Notes under the pieces: generated by a model
Database searches by the model: none
Told to the model about the DNA's origin: nothing
Seen by the model: the letters and a program-made list of their open reading frames with translations, nothing else
Position numbers and translations under genes: made by a program
DNA from: Sternotherus odoratus
Taxonomy: Eukaryota > Chordata > Testudines > Kinosternidae
Length of the DNA stretch: 64,000 nt
Assembly (NCBI GenBank): GCA_032164245.1
Contig: JAVMKO010000010.1
Location: 27,106,189-27,170,188 of the forward strand
Reading direction: 5' to 3'
Shown here: positions 11,251 through 54,589 of the stretch, piece after piece
How the letters are laid out: each line of letters opens with the position of its first letter
How positions within the stretch are numbered: position 1 is the first letter of the stretch

Positions 11251-13439
11251 ACATACTATACTCAGTGAAATTAACAAGACCCAAGGTGATATTGTCTAGG
11301 AATAAAAGGGGTTTGTTTTTTGTTCACAAAAGTAACTTATCTAGCACCACACATCAGAAAAAACACAAAAATAGCACACTCTAGTTCTAAACAGCTATGT
11401 CTAAAATAGATTATATAGTAAAACAGATATTATACAGCATAATGTGGTATTTGATAAACAGATAAATATTTGCACTGTGTAGGCTGTTTATAGCATAACT
11501 TTATCTATACAGAATAAAATTAAAAAAGTTAACTGTATAGAGGTGAGCAGAACAACATTAAATATTATGACTCAAAAGCAGAGACAAAGATAAAGTTGCA
11601 AGAACAGAGCAAGAGAAAATGTTTACAGGCCATTACAAGTCCTTAATTTAGTAGTAAAATAAGGAATTGGTTGCTCAAGTTTAAGAAAGCAGTAAACAAG
11701 AGATTGCATTTACATGCAGATGTCTAAAATTTGTATTTCTTTTTAAATCTATGCACAAAAAGTCATTTGTTTTTATTGCTTGACATTCAGTTATGGCTAG
11801 AGTATTTTTAACCTTCTTTTTGTACTTTGGAAACAAGAATATTGTTAAAGGTGCCATAAAAATGGACAACATTGAAATCAGTTTGCAAATAAACCTCCTA
11901 ACACTGCAGTTCTTTATACATTTTAAAAAGCCTTGTCTGGGGTTTGTCATATGTTAAATATATTTAAATTGGGAAAATACACTGTAGCTTGAAGCCTCCC
12001 ATTGGCCCAAACATCCAATACAAAAACACATCTCCATAAAAGGAGCAGGCAGACAATACAGTTACATATAAAGAAGCAGCCAGCTAATGTCCTAATAGTC
12101 AAAATATTTACCACTGTTCTATAAATTGTTTCAAAATTAAACACAAAAAAGGAGGAAAAATTTGGATTTAGAAAGATATTTACAGTACATATGCCTTTTG
12201 TGAAATAAAATTCACTGTATTGCTTATGAATTCTCTGCATTTAGATATAACTAAAGAGATTGCAAGTGCTTGTAAATTTTATGCATCTACAATAAGATAG
12301 TTTAGGGGAAAATCAGTATATTAAGCTGACATAAACATGGAAAGCATGTGGATATTGCCTAAAAATGAAGTCTGTTGTCATATATATTTATGCCAAGCTA
12401 AACAACTTTCTTGTGAAGTTCATCTCCAAAAGGTAATGAGATTATGAGGAAAGATATCCAAGTGAATATTGTGGCAGCAAAATGTAAAAGTAAAGGGTGT
12501 ATATTCATTGCCTGCATAGTCAGAATATTTCATACATTTTTATTTTCAGAATGTAAAGGGGCTAAACATTTCATGTGGCATCATGTTTTATTTCATATGT
12601 GGATAGAGTCTACTTATTGCTCTAGAAGGTTATTGCTATATTCTACCTCTAATAAAGGCAACAACAACAACAAAAAACACCCTCTGTCACTTGTCACTGG
12701 CAATTCTACATATGGAATATAAAGGTAGAATACAGCTTTTATTGTGTTATTAAAATTCCTTTAAATACCTGAATAAAGTTCAAAGAATGGAGTAGATACT
12801 AGCAAGTATCCTTTTATTAAACATTACATATTTTAACCCTGTCGTAACAGTATTATATTGGGCTGCTACGGTACACAGAAATGGGAGCTGAGCCAATACT
12901 ACAACAATGTTTTCTATAAATGGTTATTTCAGTTTTTTAAATTTTTGTTTCTATTGCATTTGACTTCCTTTTATGTTTGCTTTCCCTGGATATTCCACCA
13001 CATAATTTAAGTGGCAGGAATATTCAAGCAAATATCACACTAATATTCAAACATGTTCATAGAAGGTGAATTTTAAAGTAATAAATATTAATCATAAAAA
13101 TCCAATTCTAAGAGGTGCACTCTTCCAATTAGGGAAAAGAAATATACTGTCTCTCCTAGGTGTCACAATCAAAACCAGCCAAGACAGCTAAAATTTCAAA
13201 TATTTAATACAGTACTCAGTGAAAACTCCTTATCACTAATTATTACAGAATATTATACTGTATTTTTTTCCTACAACAAATATTGGTAAAATCCTTTATC
13301 TGTCTGAGGGCACTGAAATACAGAGCCAAACTGTAGAATAAATGGTTAATTACAAACTATGTGCCCAGTTTTATTAGTAACCTGGTTTCTAGATCAGTTT
13401 AAGGGTCCCTAACTCTGAAAGCTAGGAAAATCCTAAGCC

Positions 13440-13800
13440 AATCATCAGTAGAGCTGGGCAAATTTTTTTTTGGCCCTTTTTTGTGTGTGTTTGGAGAAAT
13501 ATGGAAACTTGTTTTTGTGAAGTCATATTGATTTGGTTGCATTGTTTGCTTTGGAATATTTTTTTTAAATCCAAATGTTTTGACATTTCTGGAAAAAAAC
13601 TGTCTCAGTTGAAAATGACTTTTGAAATTTGTTTTACTTTTATTTTGAAATATTCAAGCATTTTAAAAAACTTGAAATTGTAACAATTTAAAAAAACCTT
13701 TTTGATTTGCCAAAAATTTCAAATATTTTCATTGTCAGTCTAATCCAAATGATTTCCCCCCTGCCCCGCTCCCCAAGTGCTCAAAATTGCTAACAAATCA
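13440..13800. repeat. T-rich interspersed repeat (GAGCTGGGCAAATTTTT family)
   Basis: It starts with GAGCTGGGCAAATTTTTTTT and goes on with many TTTTGAAAT and TTTTGACATTT words. The same style of sequence recurs at about 37575-37800 and 57560-57780, so this looks like a dispersed repeat family rather than RORA-specific UTR. Termini are not resolved. Confidence 0.45.
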
Positions 13801-16073
13801 AAAAATCCATTGTTTACCCTGTATCATCTGGGGGTCCAGGATATTACATGCACCAATGTCTGGAGCATCGAAATATAGAGATAATATTTATCTTGTAAAC
13901 TGTACACATTGAACAGAACATTGTGAATGATTTGCAGATATGAACAAAAGGATGTCAACCATTTCAATAAATATCTTTAGACCTCTACCTTAGTCTTCAC
14001 ATGTTTAGGATCAGCAGTAGAGATTGTCTTCTAACAAAAATAAAAGACAATGAGAACTGATCAAGAGACCAAGCATATTAGGCAATTTCCTGTCTTAAAA
14101 CTAAACCTGCATGCATTAGAAAATCAACTGCATAAGCTTACAGAGTGGTTACTTAAGACAGATTTCACTAGATTTATTGTTTACATAAATGTAGAATTGG
14201 GAATCATGTTATACGAGCAAAGAAAAAATGAAAACTCCCAAGAAAATGGAGAAATGATGCTTTTAAAAAGAATAATTTAGGTCACAGATAACATTTTCAG
14301 AAATTGCTTTTCTTGCCTTCGTTAAAGAGTCTCAAAATCCTGACCATTGTATTTGTAATTGTTTACCTCTACTTTTTTTTTAGGTATAAAAGAAAGCAAA
14401 GCAAAGCAACCTCCATCACTTCTGTAGGGCTTCCAGAACCCAATATAGACATATTTGAAAAATCTTACACTAAATCCATAGAGTTTTGGCACTGACAAAT
14501 TAGACTTTTCTGTTTTCTGCTACTACTGCAATCATTTTAAGACTAAGATGTGGAACTGCAAAGATGTAGGTAGCTACAGTGCTTTTTTAAATGACATATT
14601 TTTGGTTTACAGTGAAGCACATAGAGCAACAGCAGGGAAGGTCTAATAACTTGTTCTCCTGGTAGTCTTCTGATTTTAATGGTGTTCTGTGCTATGTAAC
14701 TCAATGTAAAGATTGAATAATCATAGCATTTTCAGTTATATTATAGTGCATGTGAAAAACAGAGTTCTTTTTGATAATTATAATTTAAACAATGAAGATT
14801 CATTTTTGTTACAAAACACTGAAGTTCAACTTGACATAAACACTCCTATGATTAAAAAATGGTGAACAGTGGGGGTCCTGAAATGAAATTTGAATAATGA
14901 TTTGTTTTCCAAAAATGTTTACAAAATTCTGCATGATTTTTAAAGTTCTATTCCTTTCTTTCTTTAATTTTCCATTAAATAAGACTGATAAGCAATGGGC
15001 TGGAAACTCAAATGAGGCACACATGGAGAGTCTAGACACATACTACACAGTTCACTTGTGCCTTGGAGGGATGATGATATATTTTCAAAAAGCAATTTGT
15101 CCCAGTAGTACTGGCCACCCTGTTGAAGAGTTTTAGTTGATCCCTGAGCACATTTGTTTCTGACTCTTAAACCCAACTCTGAAATAATAGGGCTTCTATT
15201 GTTGATAACAAGATGGATTGTCATTCACAGTTAAGTCAATCATAAGGTGCTTATTTATTTACCCTTTTCGTCACCAATCAGCACAAAGAACTGTCAGAAA
15301 ATAACTTTTATTTCTCTTTTTAAATAAAAGGGCACAAAATGATTAAACAATTAATTTTTATAACAGTGGCTTTAGAATTATTATCTGGCTGCCCCTTGAC
15401 AACAAACAAGTGATTCAATCGACATTCCTTAGGAAAAAAAAAAAGTAAAAAAAATCCTGTACAAATATGTATTTTTCCCTGAGGGATAAGGTTACACCCG
15501 CAAGTGCTCTATGTACATATTGCACTATAGAGGAATGAAGAACATGTGCAAAAAAGCAACAATGATCAAAGCTTACTAATCAATCCTTGTAATCATGATT
15601 CTGCTAGGTCGTCTCGCATTTTGGAATGTCGTAACACAAATAGCTATATTCCTTTCATTAAAAACTTTAAAAAAAAGGAGGAAATAAAACAACCCCCCCA
15701 CACCTCTACTATGGCACATTCAATGAAATAAAAAGTTTTTCAAAGACAAGTAGACAAATTCCATCAACAAAGTAATACAAAGTTCGTTCATTTGTTTTTT
15801 GTTTTTGTTTTTTAGAAAAATTACATTACTTTCTTTCATTGTTTCACATTACAAAATCTTTTTTTTTTTTAATCTTTACACAAATCACATTTTATTGCAG
15901 GAATATTTCAAGTGCCATCAAATATTTATAGAAGGGTTAAAAAAATAGAAGTCTCTCTAAAGTGGTCCAGACAAGGCTTTGTATAGAATAAATCTTTTTT
16001 CCACCTTCTATTTTTGAGTTAAGTATTTTGAATACATTTTTTATTCCACTGACACTTAACAGCTTAGAAGCAG

Positions 16074-16134
16074 ACACACACACACATTCATGCATGCGTG
16101 CACACGTGCATGCACACACGCACACACGCACTCA
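16074..16134. repeat. Imperfect (CA)n microsatellite
   Basis: ACACAC runs are interrupted by CATGCATGCGTGCA-type words, giving an alternating purine-pyrimidine tract of about 60 bp in the inferred 3' UTR. Confidence 0.8.
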
Positions 16135-19100
16135 GACCTTGTTATCCATACTATGATACATAAGCTTTTTAAAGAAAAACCAAACTTAAAAACAGTATCT
16201 CACATCACCTCATCCACTAGTTATTAAAATGATGAACAACATCAGTTACAAAAGTACACCAGAGTGGCTCAACTGACCTTGTACAGTCGTACCTCTTCTA
16301 TAAGAAAGTTTGAGAATGTTTCTGTGCCTTAGAACAGAAAAGTGGATAGATGCCAACAACTCAAGACAATTTCTTTACAAATTATAAGGAACAGCTCACT
16401 TAAGAGGAATAATTATTCCAATATCTTCAGCTGTTCTCTGTGATTTCACATTTTTTTTGTGGTAGTGAGTGGGAAGACTTCATACAGCTGAATTCATTCA
16501 CAGAGCATGAATGTGTATTTCAACTTGATATACTGTTGAACTTCTGGTCTTAGATCCTACTCTCACATATTCTTAACAGACATAAGTCATCTGCCAATGT
16601 CGTGTTCCTATACTGTAGATTCATTATGACTAGCTATATTAGAATCATTCAACATCCCCTCACAAAAAGCTCTTTGGCAGCAGTAGTCTTTAAGTAAATC
16701 TACCGCCCTGTTATCCTATCAAAAAAAAATAATCAGTCATCTTGACTACTAATGGTGATTAGGAAAGCACACTTATGTGAGGTGTACACTAATAGCCTGA
16801 TTTTACTAATGGCACTCAACACTCCCACTAAAGAAAGTGAGAGCTGCAAGGGGTGCAACATTTTTGAAAATCAGACCACAAGTTAGATGGCTTTCAGTTA
16901 GGGCTCTACTTGGCTTCTGGAGCAAACATAATTGCTCCTACCTTATTGTGTTCCCAATGAGTTGCATCTAGTAGTTAGATGTCAAACATCCCATCTGTTT
17001 GCACTCACAGACCAGGTAAAGTACTATTTACCAGAAAAAAAAAGAAAAAGGTAATGACAGAAAAAGGCCCAAAATATTTAGCATGGTTACCTTACTTACT
17101 GTCAAAAATAGGGTTTGTCTCATTCTCTGGAAAAGGTCAAATCTTACATAGCTATCAATTAGCTGACACTGGAATTAAGTTTAGTTGATCTTTAAGAGGC
17201 TAGCACCTGAGGCTGGTCACATTCAGAAATCTTTTGTCAGTAAAAAGCCTGCTTTAAAACTAAATCCACAAATGCAAAGATCAGAATGGAAATTCCACAT
17301 CAGACTAGTTAGTCCAACAAAGTAAACAATGATTCCAGAAAACACAAACGAATAACTGAGAGATGCATTTGACTGTTTTTAGCAGGGACATTTTTCTGAG
17401 TCATTTTAAAGATTAGGGTCTCAATCCAAAACTCTTTGCATTGACTGTAAGACGCTCTGGATCGATGGTGAATGACCTTTGTGTGAGGCATGCAGGAGAG
17501 AATGAAGGGCATATGTCATACTCCTCCATGCTTTTTGACAATGCCCACTCATAACTCCAGCTTTTGCATTCATGAAAGTACAGGGACTTTGTCCTAAGTC
17601 TCCATGGGCACATCACTTTGAAGCAGGTCTAGAGAAGGTGAAGCATGGTCCCATCTCTCTCAGCTAGTAGAGCAGGCAGGGACACTAGGGAAAGAGACTG
17701 TGTCATTGGAGGCAAAATCCATTAGAGTGTAGCAGCTCCATACAGACTGCAGTGTGGGTCACTGATTAAATGCAATAATTCACACCTAAGTGAGAGATGT
17801 TCAAATAATAAAAAAGGGAACACTTTATTTTTCCCATAATAACCCATTATCTAATTCTCCCCTTCCAACAGTTTCCCATCAGTGTAGCCCCATCTCCTCC
17901 AATTACTCCTCAGTTAACACAGTGTGAGAGGAGCATTAGGTCCCATAGATTTAAAGAGACACAGACAACTTGAAAATCATCTGTCTTGAGGGGTTTTTTT
18001 CTTAATAGTTACTGGCAACACGTACAGTAACTACAAATGAAATGCTAGTGAAAAAATATTCCTCTGTCTTATTAGTTTACTTTGTCTATATACAAAAAAT
18101 GGTCAAATGCACAATTTCACTGTTTTCCATACAGTTTGTTTCTACTTTGCTGAAAAGGCCCTTATTAATCTCAATGAACAGAGAAGCATAAAATCTTATG
18201 AATTTTAATAGAACAACAACAGGCAATGCTATTTAAAAATGTACTTTATAAAAATGATTTTGAAAGACAAAAAACTTAATTTTATTAAGATTCAAGTTGG
18301 CAGTGTCCCTTTAACACGATGTGTTGAAATTACTGTTATTAATTGTTAAAGTGCAGAGGCTCCGATTCGTCCAGGTAAATATGCCACTACCACCATTTCG
18401 GTTTTAAAGAAAAAAAGGATTAAGTAGGCTTACCTGGGAAGTGATTTAGGTATTTTATATATATATACACATACACTTTACCACACAGATTAGTCACACA
18501 CCAAAATCTTTTAATTAAATCTCTCTCCCTATCTCCTTCCTACACTAAAAAGAAAAAAAAGTGATCATAGGAAAAGGAGCAGGGGCTGGATGGGTAGTGT
18601 AAAAATGATTACAAGGTGATTTTATACTTACACCAACCTTAGAAAAGAAAGTTATTCAGATTTTGGAGGATGCTGCCACCTCATAAAGTCTTTGGGACAT
18701 GAGCTGCCCTTTATTATATCTTTGTAGAGTGCCTAGCAGAATATGGTGATAGCTGTTAGGTGCTACTTCAATATGTTAACAATAACTTATGGGAAAATGC
18801 AAAGTTTCACTTTGCTCCCATGTAGCCCCAATTCAGCTCCTCAGTTGTTTTCAATTCAAAGGAGAAGGTTCCAGCTTCTCAGTGACCGTTAAATGCCATT
18901 TCAGACAAGCCACAGCTACATAACACTTCTAACATTGACGTAGACAACTGGGGACTAAACATTTAGGGACTGCATTAATAAATAAAGAAAACTGAATTTT
19001 GAGCAGATTGCACATCTCACTTTATACGAAGTGGATAAGTGGATAGTCCAAAATGACTCATTACAGTGATATTCAGTGAGTATATTATGTTTTATCTCTG

Positions 19101-21097
19101 GCTTCCCATATAAAATAGAAGTTGTCTACACTCATGTCAGACTTCATCCAACCTCAGAAGTACCATGGGAATGACACTGAAGCAGAAATGGGCTTTCTAC
19201 TGACTGACTGAGAGCAGAGTTAGCCAAAAATAAATTCCTGGATTAACATGCTGGTTCAATTGAGCTGGAAGATCAGGCTGCAATCCTAAACCTACTCTTC
19301 CAAATAAATATGGGGAGGACTCCCTTCTCGTCCAACCTAGATAACTTATCCTTAATGTTGTTGAATATGGCGCTCTCATTCAGAATTAATTTAATATTTT
19401 TAGGTCTGACTTTTCTCTTCCCTTGGGACAAAATTCTGCCATCCATATTGAGGCAAAGAGAATGGTAATTTGCATAAATAAAGACTGCGAAATTTGGCCC
19501 CTGATTTGTATAATGTATGAATCACAATAGTTTTTGGAATTACACAACATAGGTTTATCATCTTACTGCTCATTCTATAGTCCACTCTCATAATTTCCAG
19601 GCTAGAATATAAAATGCCTGTACCTTAATTTATATTATCAGTCTGCACTTATTTGATAAACCTTAGAAAGTGCTTCTTTCTAAATAAAGCTAGCTGTTTT
19701 TAGAGCCATACATATGTGATCTAAAAGCAAAGGATTTCTCTGTTGTGCTGTGCTGAATAAAATTGCTGGATTTTGGAAAACAGCCTGCTGAAGTCAACAA
19801 CAAAATTCTCAGTAACTTCAATGGGACTAGGGTTTTGCTTTAAGTGCATTGTTTACCATGTGGAGTTTAAAAGTGTAACTGTGTATATAACATACCCAAA
19901 TTGTTTGTGCGTGTGTGTACACACATATATTACACTTTGGTAAATATTTTCAAACCTGAGTTCATAGAGCTGGGCATCCGTACCCATATTTATACACCAC
20001 AATTAATGGCCCAGTTTTTAAGGGTGCTTCATACTTGCAGCTGTGATTGATCTGCAGATGCTCAGCAAATTTGTGGCTGTAGGTGCTTGGCACTTATGAA
20101 AATCAGGTCTTTTATTTCAGAGTCTAAATATGGATTTAGATGTGCAACTATAAACACGCAGATTTGAAAACTTTTGGGTCGTGTATAAAAATAAAAGCAC
20201 CCTTTTAAAAGCAGCTGATAAGCTAATTTGATTTTAGAAAAATTTCCTCGTTTTCAGACTCTAAAAATCAATGTAATCATTTCAGGATGTGACCAGCCTC
20301 TCTTGAACAGTAATGTTGAAAACAGCAGCATAAATATCTTCCAATGTATCAGTACCTTCCAAACCTTTTTCAGTTAAACTTGAATTTCTGGTGCACATGC
20401 AACACGACAATGAACACGCTAGCATTTAATTTAAAGAAAAAGGTGCAAAATGAAAGTGCCTTATCAATTCAACAAGAAAAGCTATACCAGTAACTACTTT
20501 TTATATTAATTAAAACAATATATAAACAATATCTCTTTTGCTATATATAGTCTTCATGCCCATTTACCCTGTAATATATTATAATGCTATTGTTGCTATT
20601 GCTATGGACCCTTTTCGTGCCATTCTGCCTACTGGCAATCAATAGTAGATGAAAAAAAATCGTCCTTCATGAAACAATGAGCAAGTTGTGCAAACTGATG
20701 CTGAAACCTCTGCAGTACACACCAGTCGCTGGACTCTGCTGTGATCAACAAATTGATTGTTCTGTTGAAAGTCTGTGGGCAGTGAACTACAAGGAAAAAG
20801 AAACCTTCTGAGTTTAGTACCCTCATTCTGTGTAAACAGAGGTCAAAGATTGAGAAGTCGAGACAGAAAAAGGGTCCATATTTGTAGGCATAATGGAAAT
20901 CATATGCATGAGAAAAACAAGTTCAACTTTGTTTCATTGTTTCCCATCCTTTGCCTGACCCCGACCGCCAAAAGATGTGCAGTGTGTTGGCTCCCTAGGT
21001 CTGTGCAGGGCCATATAAAGTGTCTTGATTTTCTTTCTTTTTTCTTTATTTTTAATGTTTGTACTTCAGACATTCTAGAAGTGCTTAGGTGATATAT

Positions 21098-50241
<29,144 letters not shown>

Positions 50242-51839
50242 CTGCAACAGAAGCACGCAACCAGTTAATTACATTTCCTTTTAAACACCTTATAAAAGCG
50301 CTCCCTGATCAGCATTTGTACAGTGAAAACTAATAACCTACTAAACATTATACTGCATTAACTATTCATTGCTGAACTGTGAGAGTCCCCCTAGAGCCTT
50401 GGACTAAATTATGGCTGCTCGTTATATAATAGCTTTCAGGTTATTAAAATGGGTCATTTGAGAAGGTGTTTAAGAACCTACAAGAAGGCTAGGATCAGCA
50501 TTTCAAAAACAAAAACAAAAACTGGGGAGTTCACATTTTGGCTGAAGAACTAAATATGAAAAGGTTTCCTCCAAGCTCCTTTCCTCAAACTTGTTACAAA
50601 AAGTATAAAGATTTTCCTGACTGAAAATCCATGATATGAATGTAACACTTTACACACAATTGTCATGGCCATCTAGTGTACACTAATGACCAGTTTTACA
50701 CACAGATAAATATGGGAAATACTAGTAGAAGTTTAAATTAAGGATCTCATATTCACAAAAAAATTAGATTAAATGTTTATTAATAATAAATTTGTGTATT
50801 AACACCCTGAGACTGAAGAAGGGCGGAAAATATGGCAGTACTCTAGGTGCACTGGAAAATATCTTCTCTTCTGTCTTTATATTTCTCTCCCTTTCTTGAG
50901 AAAGGAACAGATGAATTCTGTGAAAGCACTGTTTCTTTACTGAACTAAGCAATGAGAATTAAGTTGATCATGCTATAAAGCTCTTTCAGCATATCTCAAC
51001 GTTCATCAAGTGCCCACCTGGGCAAGTAACACACATTACCAGGCAGTCTGTTCTGTGTAAATACCAAGGAATACATCCTCAAACTCCACCAGTGTATGCG
51101 GGTTGCATCCTTTGAATGGTTCTATTACTAACAAAGTCTCTTTCCAGGCAGGACTTTTCACCAAGTATTGGTAGTGTTTCACAGTTCCAAGCCCAATTTA
51201 TGTGTGCAAGCGTGCATTTTTTTAAAATGGTGTGTACCTGAGCGCTGTTGCCTTGTATGCTCTGTTTCCCAAAATTCTGAGACTGGTTTGTGCAATGTTG
51301 TGGGACCAGGCTACATCAATTAAACTGGGCTGCTCCATCCATAAGTTTCCCACAATCTCCAACGGAGTTTTTCCAAAATACAGTGGGGTTTCTTACCATA
51401 ATTTACTATGAGAAGAGCAGTTAATCTCCAATGAGGAGTTTAAAATCCATTACCACATTGCCTGATTACCTCTAAGAGACTTTATATTAACTTTGTTGAA
51501 TTTATAGCTGTTCAACAGTAAACTTCAAAGTACATTACATCGCAATATGTTTGCGGGTATCTTAGTCTTTTTTCTCCAAATGGGTCATATGGTAAATGTG
51601 TCTGCTTTTCTGATTAGAGACTGTGTACCGTTAAACACTTTGAACACTGAATAGTGCAAAATGAATAGTTGTTAAGCAAGCAATGTCAGTTTTTTTCTCT
51701 GATCCACGCATGCAATAGGGAGCCTCACAGTTTAGGGTTAGGCATGTTATTGTAAGGGCCAGAAAACATTAAACATTAAACAGAAAACATGTCTTAAATT
51801 TATTACAGGCATCTGGCAAATTAGAATGTTCCCCAATCC

Positions 51840-52292
51840 CAGGGGTGAAAGTAGCTAGTGACTTACCAGTACAAGGCTGGGCTAGGGCTGGCTCTGGCCC
51901 CCGGAAGGGGTTTGACCTTGGGCGGAAGGGGTGGGGCAGAGCCAGCCCCGGCCCGCCCCGTACAGGTAATTCCCTGTAGCTGTTCCCTTTGTGCCCTCAC
52001 CTTGCCACTGGCGGCAGGGGTGGGGGGTAGAAGAGGCAGGGACATTAAAGCTCTGCCGCGGCAGTACTTTAAGGGTCCTTTGCCACGGCAGTGGTTTAAC
52101 ATTGCTGCACCCTCCTACTGGCAGCGCTTTAACTTCCTTGCCCCTTTTGCCTCCTGTGTTGCAGGCCCTACCAATACAGATCCTACCAGCAGGGCCGCTG
52201 ATTGGGGGTGGGAAGGAGGGGCAGGAATGTTAAACAGCTCTGCGCAACTGTGTGCAGCTGATTCTATCCTGGGTACCTCCTACTTCCACACA
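51840..52292. mobile_element. hAT-like element beginning CAGGGGTGAAAGTAG
   Basis: The left end CAGGGGTGAAAGTAG is a known style of hAT terminus. The complement of the right end, TGTGTGGAAGTAG, is a degraded match. The flanks CCCAATCC (51832-51839) and TTTAATCC (52293-52300) differ only by three C-to-T changes, consistent with an old 8-bp duplication. The interior is GC-rich with repeated GCAGTGGTTTAACATT- and GCAGCGCTTTAAC-like words and no transposase. Confidence 0.6.
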
Positions 52293-52569
52293 TTTAATCC
52301 CACAATTTTCTTGGGGCAGTTATAATGATAGGCTGAAATGAAAGTGTCTTATTAAGATTCTTAAGGAGACAGGACCTCTGAAACCTCTGCAGGCTTGCCT
52401 GTACCCTCCATACAAGCACCTTAATTTTACTCACACACTAAAAACAACAGGGGAGGAAGCTATCAAAGTGTTAATTTATATTATTTTATTAATGTATTAT
52501 ATGCATTAGTAATTGCTACAACATCTGAGCACCTCATAAATGTTCATGACTGAAGCACCTCACAATAGG

Positions 52570-52896
52570 GCAAGTCATGCCTGATCAATCTGATTGCCTT
52601 CTATGATGAGATAATTGTGGATGATGAGGCTCTGTGGATATGGGGAAAGTGATGGATGTGATATATCTTGACTTTAGCAAAGCTTTTGATACAGTCCCCC
52701 ATAATATTCTTGCCAGCACTCAAAAGAGTATGGCTTGGATGAATGAACTGTAAGGTGGACAGAAAGCTGGCTAGATTGTTGAGCTCAGGGGGTAGTGATT
52801 AACGGCTCAGTGTCAAGTTGGCAGGCACTTTGAGCAGGGGATTGGACTAGATGACCTCCTGAGGTCTCTTCCAACCCTTATATTCTGTGATTCTAA
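52570..52896 (+). mobile_element. CR1 LINE, internally deleted copy with 3' end
   Basis: The plus strand encodes the reverse-transcriptase motif DVIYLDFSKAFDTVPHNILA at about 52658-52715, then the degraded continuation to GGTAGTGATTAACGGCTCAG. Near 52825 it jumps to the CR1 3' terminus, GATTGGACTAGATGACCTCC and CTTCCAACCCTTATATTCTG, ending in the TGTGATTCT-type terminal repeat. About 1 kb of coding sequence, including the YADD box, is missing between the two parts. Confidence 0.8.
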
Positions 52897-54589
52897 CAGG
52901 TGACATAGCATTATCCTAATTTTACAAACAGGAAACTGAGGCACCGATATTAAGCAACTGGCCTAACAACACAGACATTCTAAGACAACTTCAGAAATAA
53001 ATCATCCCACTTCTGTACTTGAAACATAAGACCCACTTTCTTCCCTGTTGTTGTGAGTTAACATACTAGTTGAACTCCTGTTGCCAGTCAATATATAAGA
53101 CTCAATCGGACAGATAAACCTCAATATATTTTTAATACTCTGCTTCTGTATATGTAATTGCTGTGCTGTTACATGTAGAAATTGATGTAATAGGCTGTTT
53201 GTATGTTATCACTAATGTATTTGTTAAAGTCTCAGCTGAAATTTAAGCATGCAATAGTTATTCCTTTACAAATTGTTAAGCAAGAGGACATTTGCAATTT
53301 GTTTCTGGAAAAATGTAGCATGCCTTCACAATACTGGCCGAAGGCTAAGTGATGAATAGTTTAAAAAGGGCAATAATTAGCTTAAAATGCATTGTCTGGA
53401 ATGTCCTACTGTGATAATGAAATGGAATTTACATAAAAGACTAGAAGGGAAATAGTTACACCCTGGCATGGAAGCATTTACTGATCATTATGGATAGGGG
53501 TAGTGGCACCAAATTAGATATGTTTTTAGAACTCCGAACTAGTCAAGGAGTAGTTTATCTTTAGTACACTTAGTTTCAATTATCACACAACATTTAATAC
53601 TTAACCTTTACTTTTAACTTTTGATCTACAATTCAGTGGAAGGAAGCTCTGAAGCATAAATTGCGTGGGATTGCCATAACCAATAATTGTATTAAAATTA
53701 ATGCAGGGAAAGACACAAGATCAATTGCTGCTTTAAGTGGTTGCTTTTGCAAATCAATATTAAAATAGAACCCTGTCACAAGTTCATACACCTTCTGTAA
53801 AGTCATTAAAGGGCACAGCTACTTTATGGCTAGTGAATGCAAACTGCCTGTATATAAGCTACATGTTTTTCTTATAAGGGTGAAAATATGGTATCTTCTC
53901 TCTCTTTTTTTTTTTTTTTTTTAACTTTTACATGCAAATATGCACTTGCTAAAATCTTGTTCCTATGCAAACAAGACATAAGGGAAACACTTTTGCATGT
54001 CAAAAATATGTTACAACGTGTCTGTACTCACATTCCCAGTTTCAAAGTTTTCTGCACTATTAATGTTAACTGTGTCTGCTTTGTGCTTACACATATTTTA
54101 TACAGTAGGGTTTTTTTCAAGTTATATAAAATATTGCAATTCATGTTTTAAGCTAGAATTAGCCTAAATTATAGTTTACAATTCCAGTCTTCCAGGATTG
54201 TGCTCAGACTGATTTTGGTTCATGCATGAACAAATTATTTCTTCCATATGAATTGGAGAAAAAATAAAACTCTTGTGGTTTCTTAGAAATTACTATGGAT
54301 ACCAAGGTGAAAGACAGTTTGTATTGGTAGATTAAAATACTAAGAATATTTCATATTGTGGAAAAAACATGTTCCAGAACCCTACTGAAAGTGTCCTGTG
54401 CAGAAGAAGGCTGCACTCTCCCACCCAGAAACTGAATTAAAAATCCCAAGCCACACACCACAAATCCCAAACACAGGCTCAAGCTGGCAGTCACCTGAGT
54501 AGCACAACAAGCCATTGCAGAAATAACTCCTGAGAACATGAAGTGGAAAGAGGCAGTACTTTGAATATCTATGGTATTTATACTGTCCC

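Larger units (their letters stand above)
9295..21097 (-). other. RORA: RORA 3' untranslated region (inferred extent)
   Basis: The 11.8 kb after the RORA stop codon is uniformly AT-rich, has no protein-like frame, and is poor in recognisable transposons compared with the flanks. Human RORA also has a 3' UTR of roughly 9 kb, so a long last exon is expected. The end is placed at the AATAAA near 9310-9315, but several other AATAAA motifs occur, for example minus strand 15891-15896, which could serve shorter transcripts. ATTTA motifs are frequent. One T-rich interspersed repeat (13440-13800) and microsatellites at 11204-11250 and about 16074-16134 interrupt it. The true end needs RNA evidence. Confidence 0.5.
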
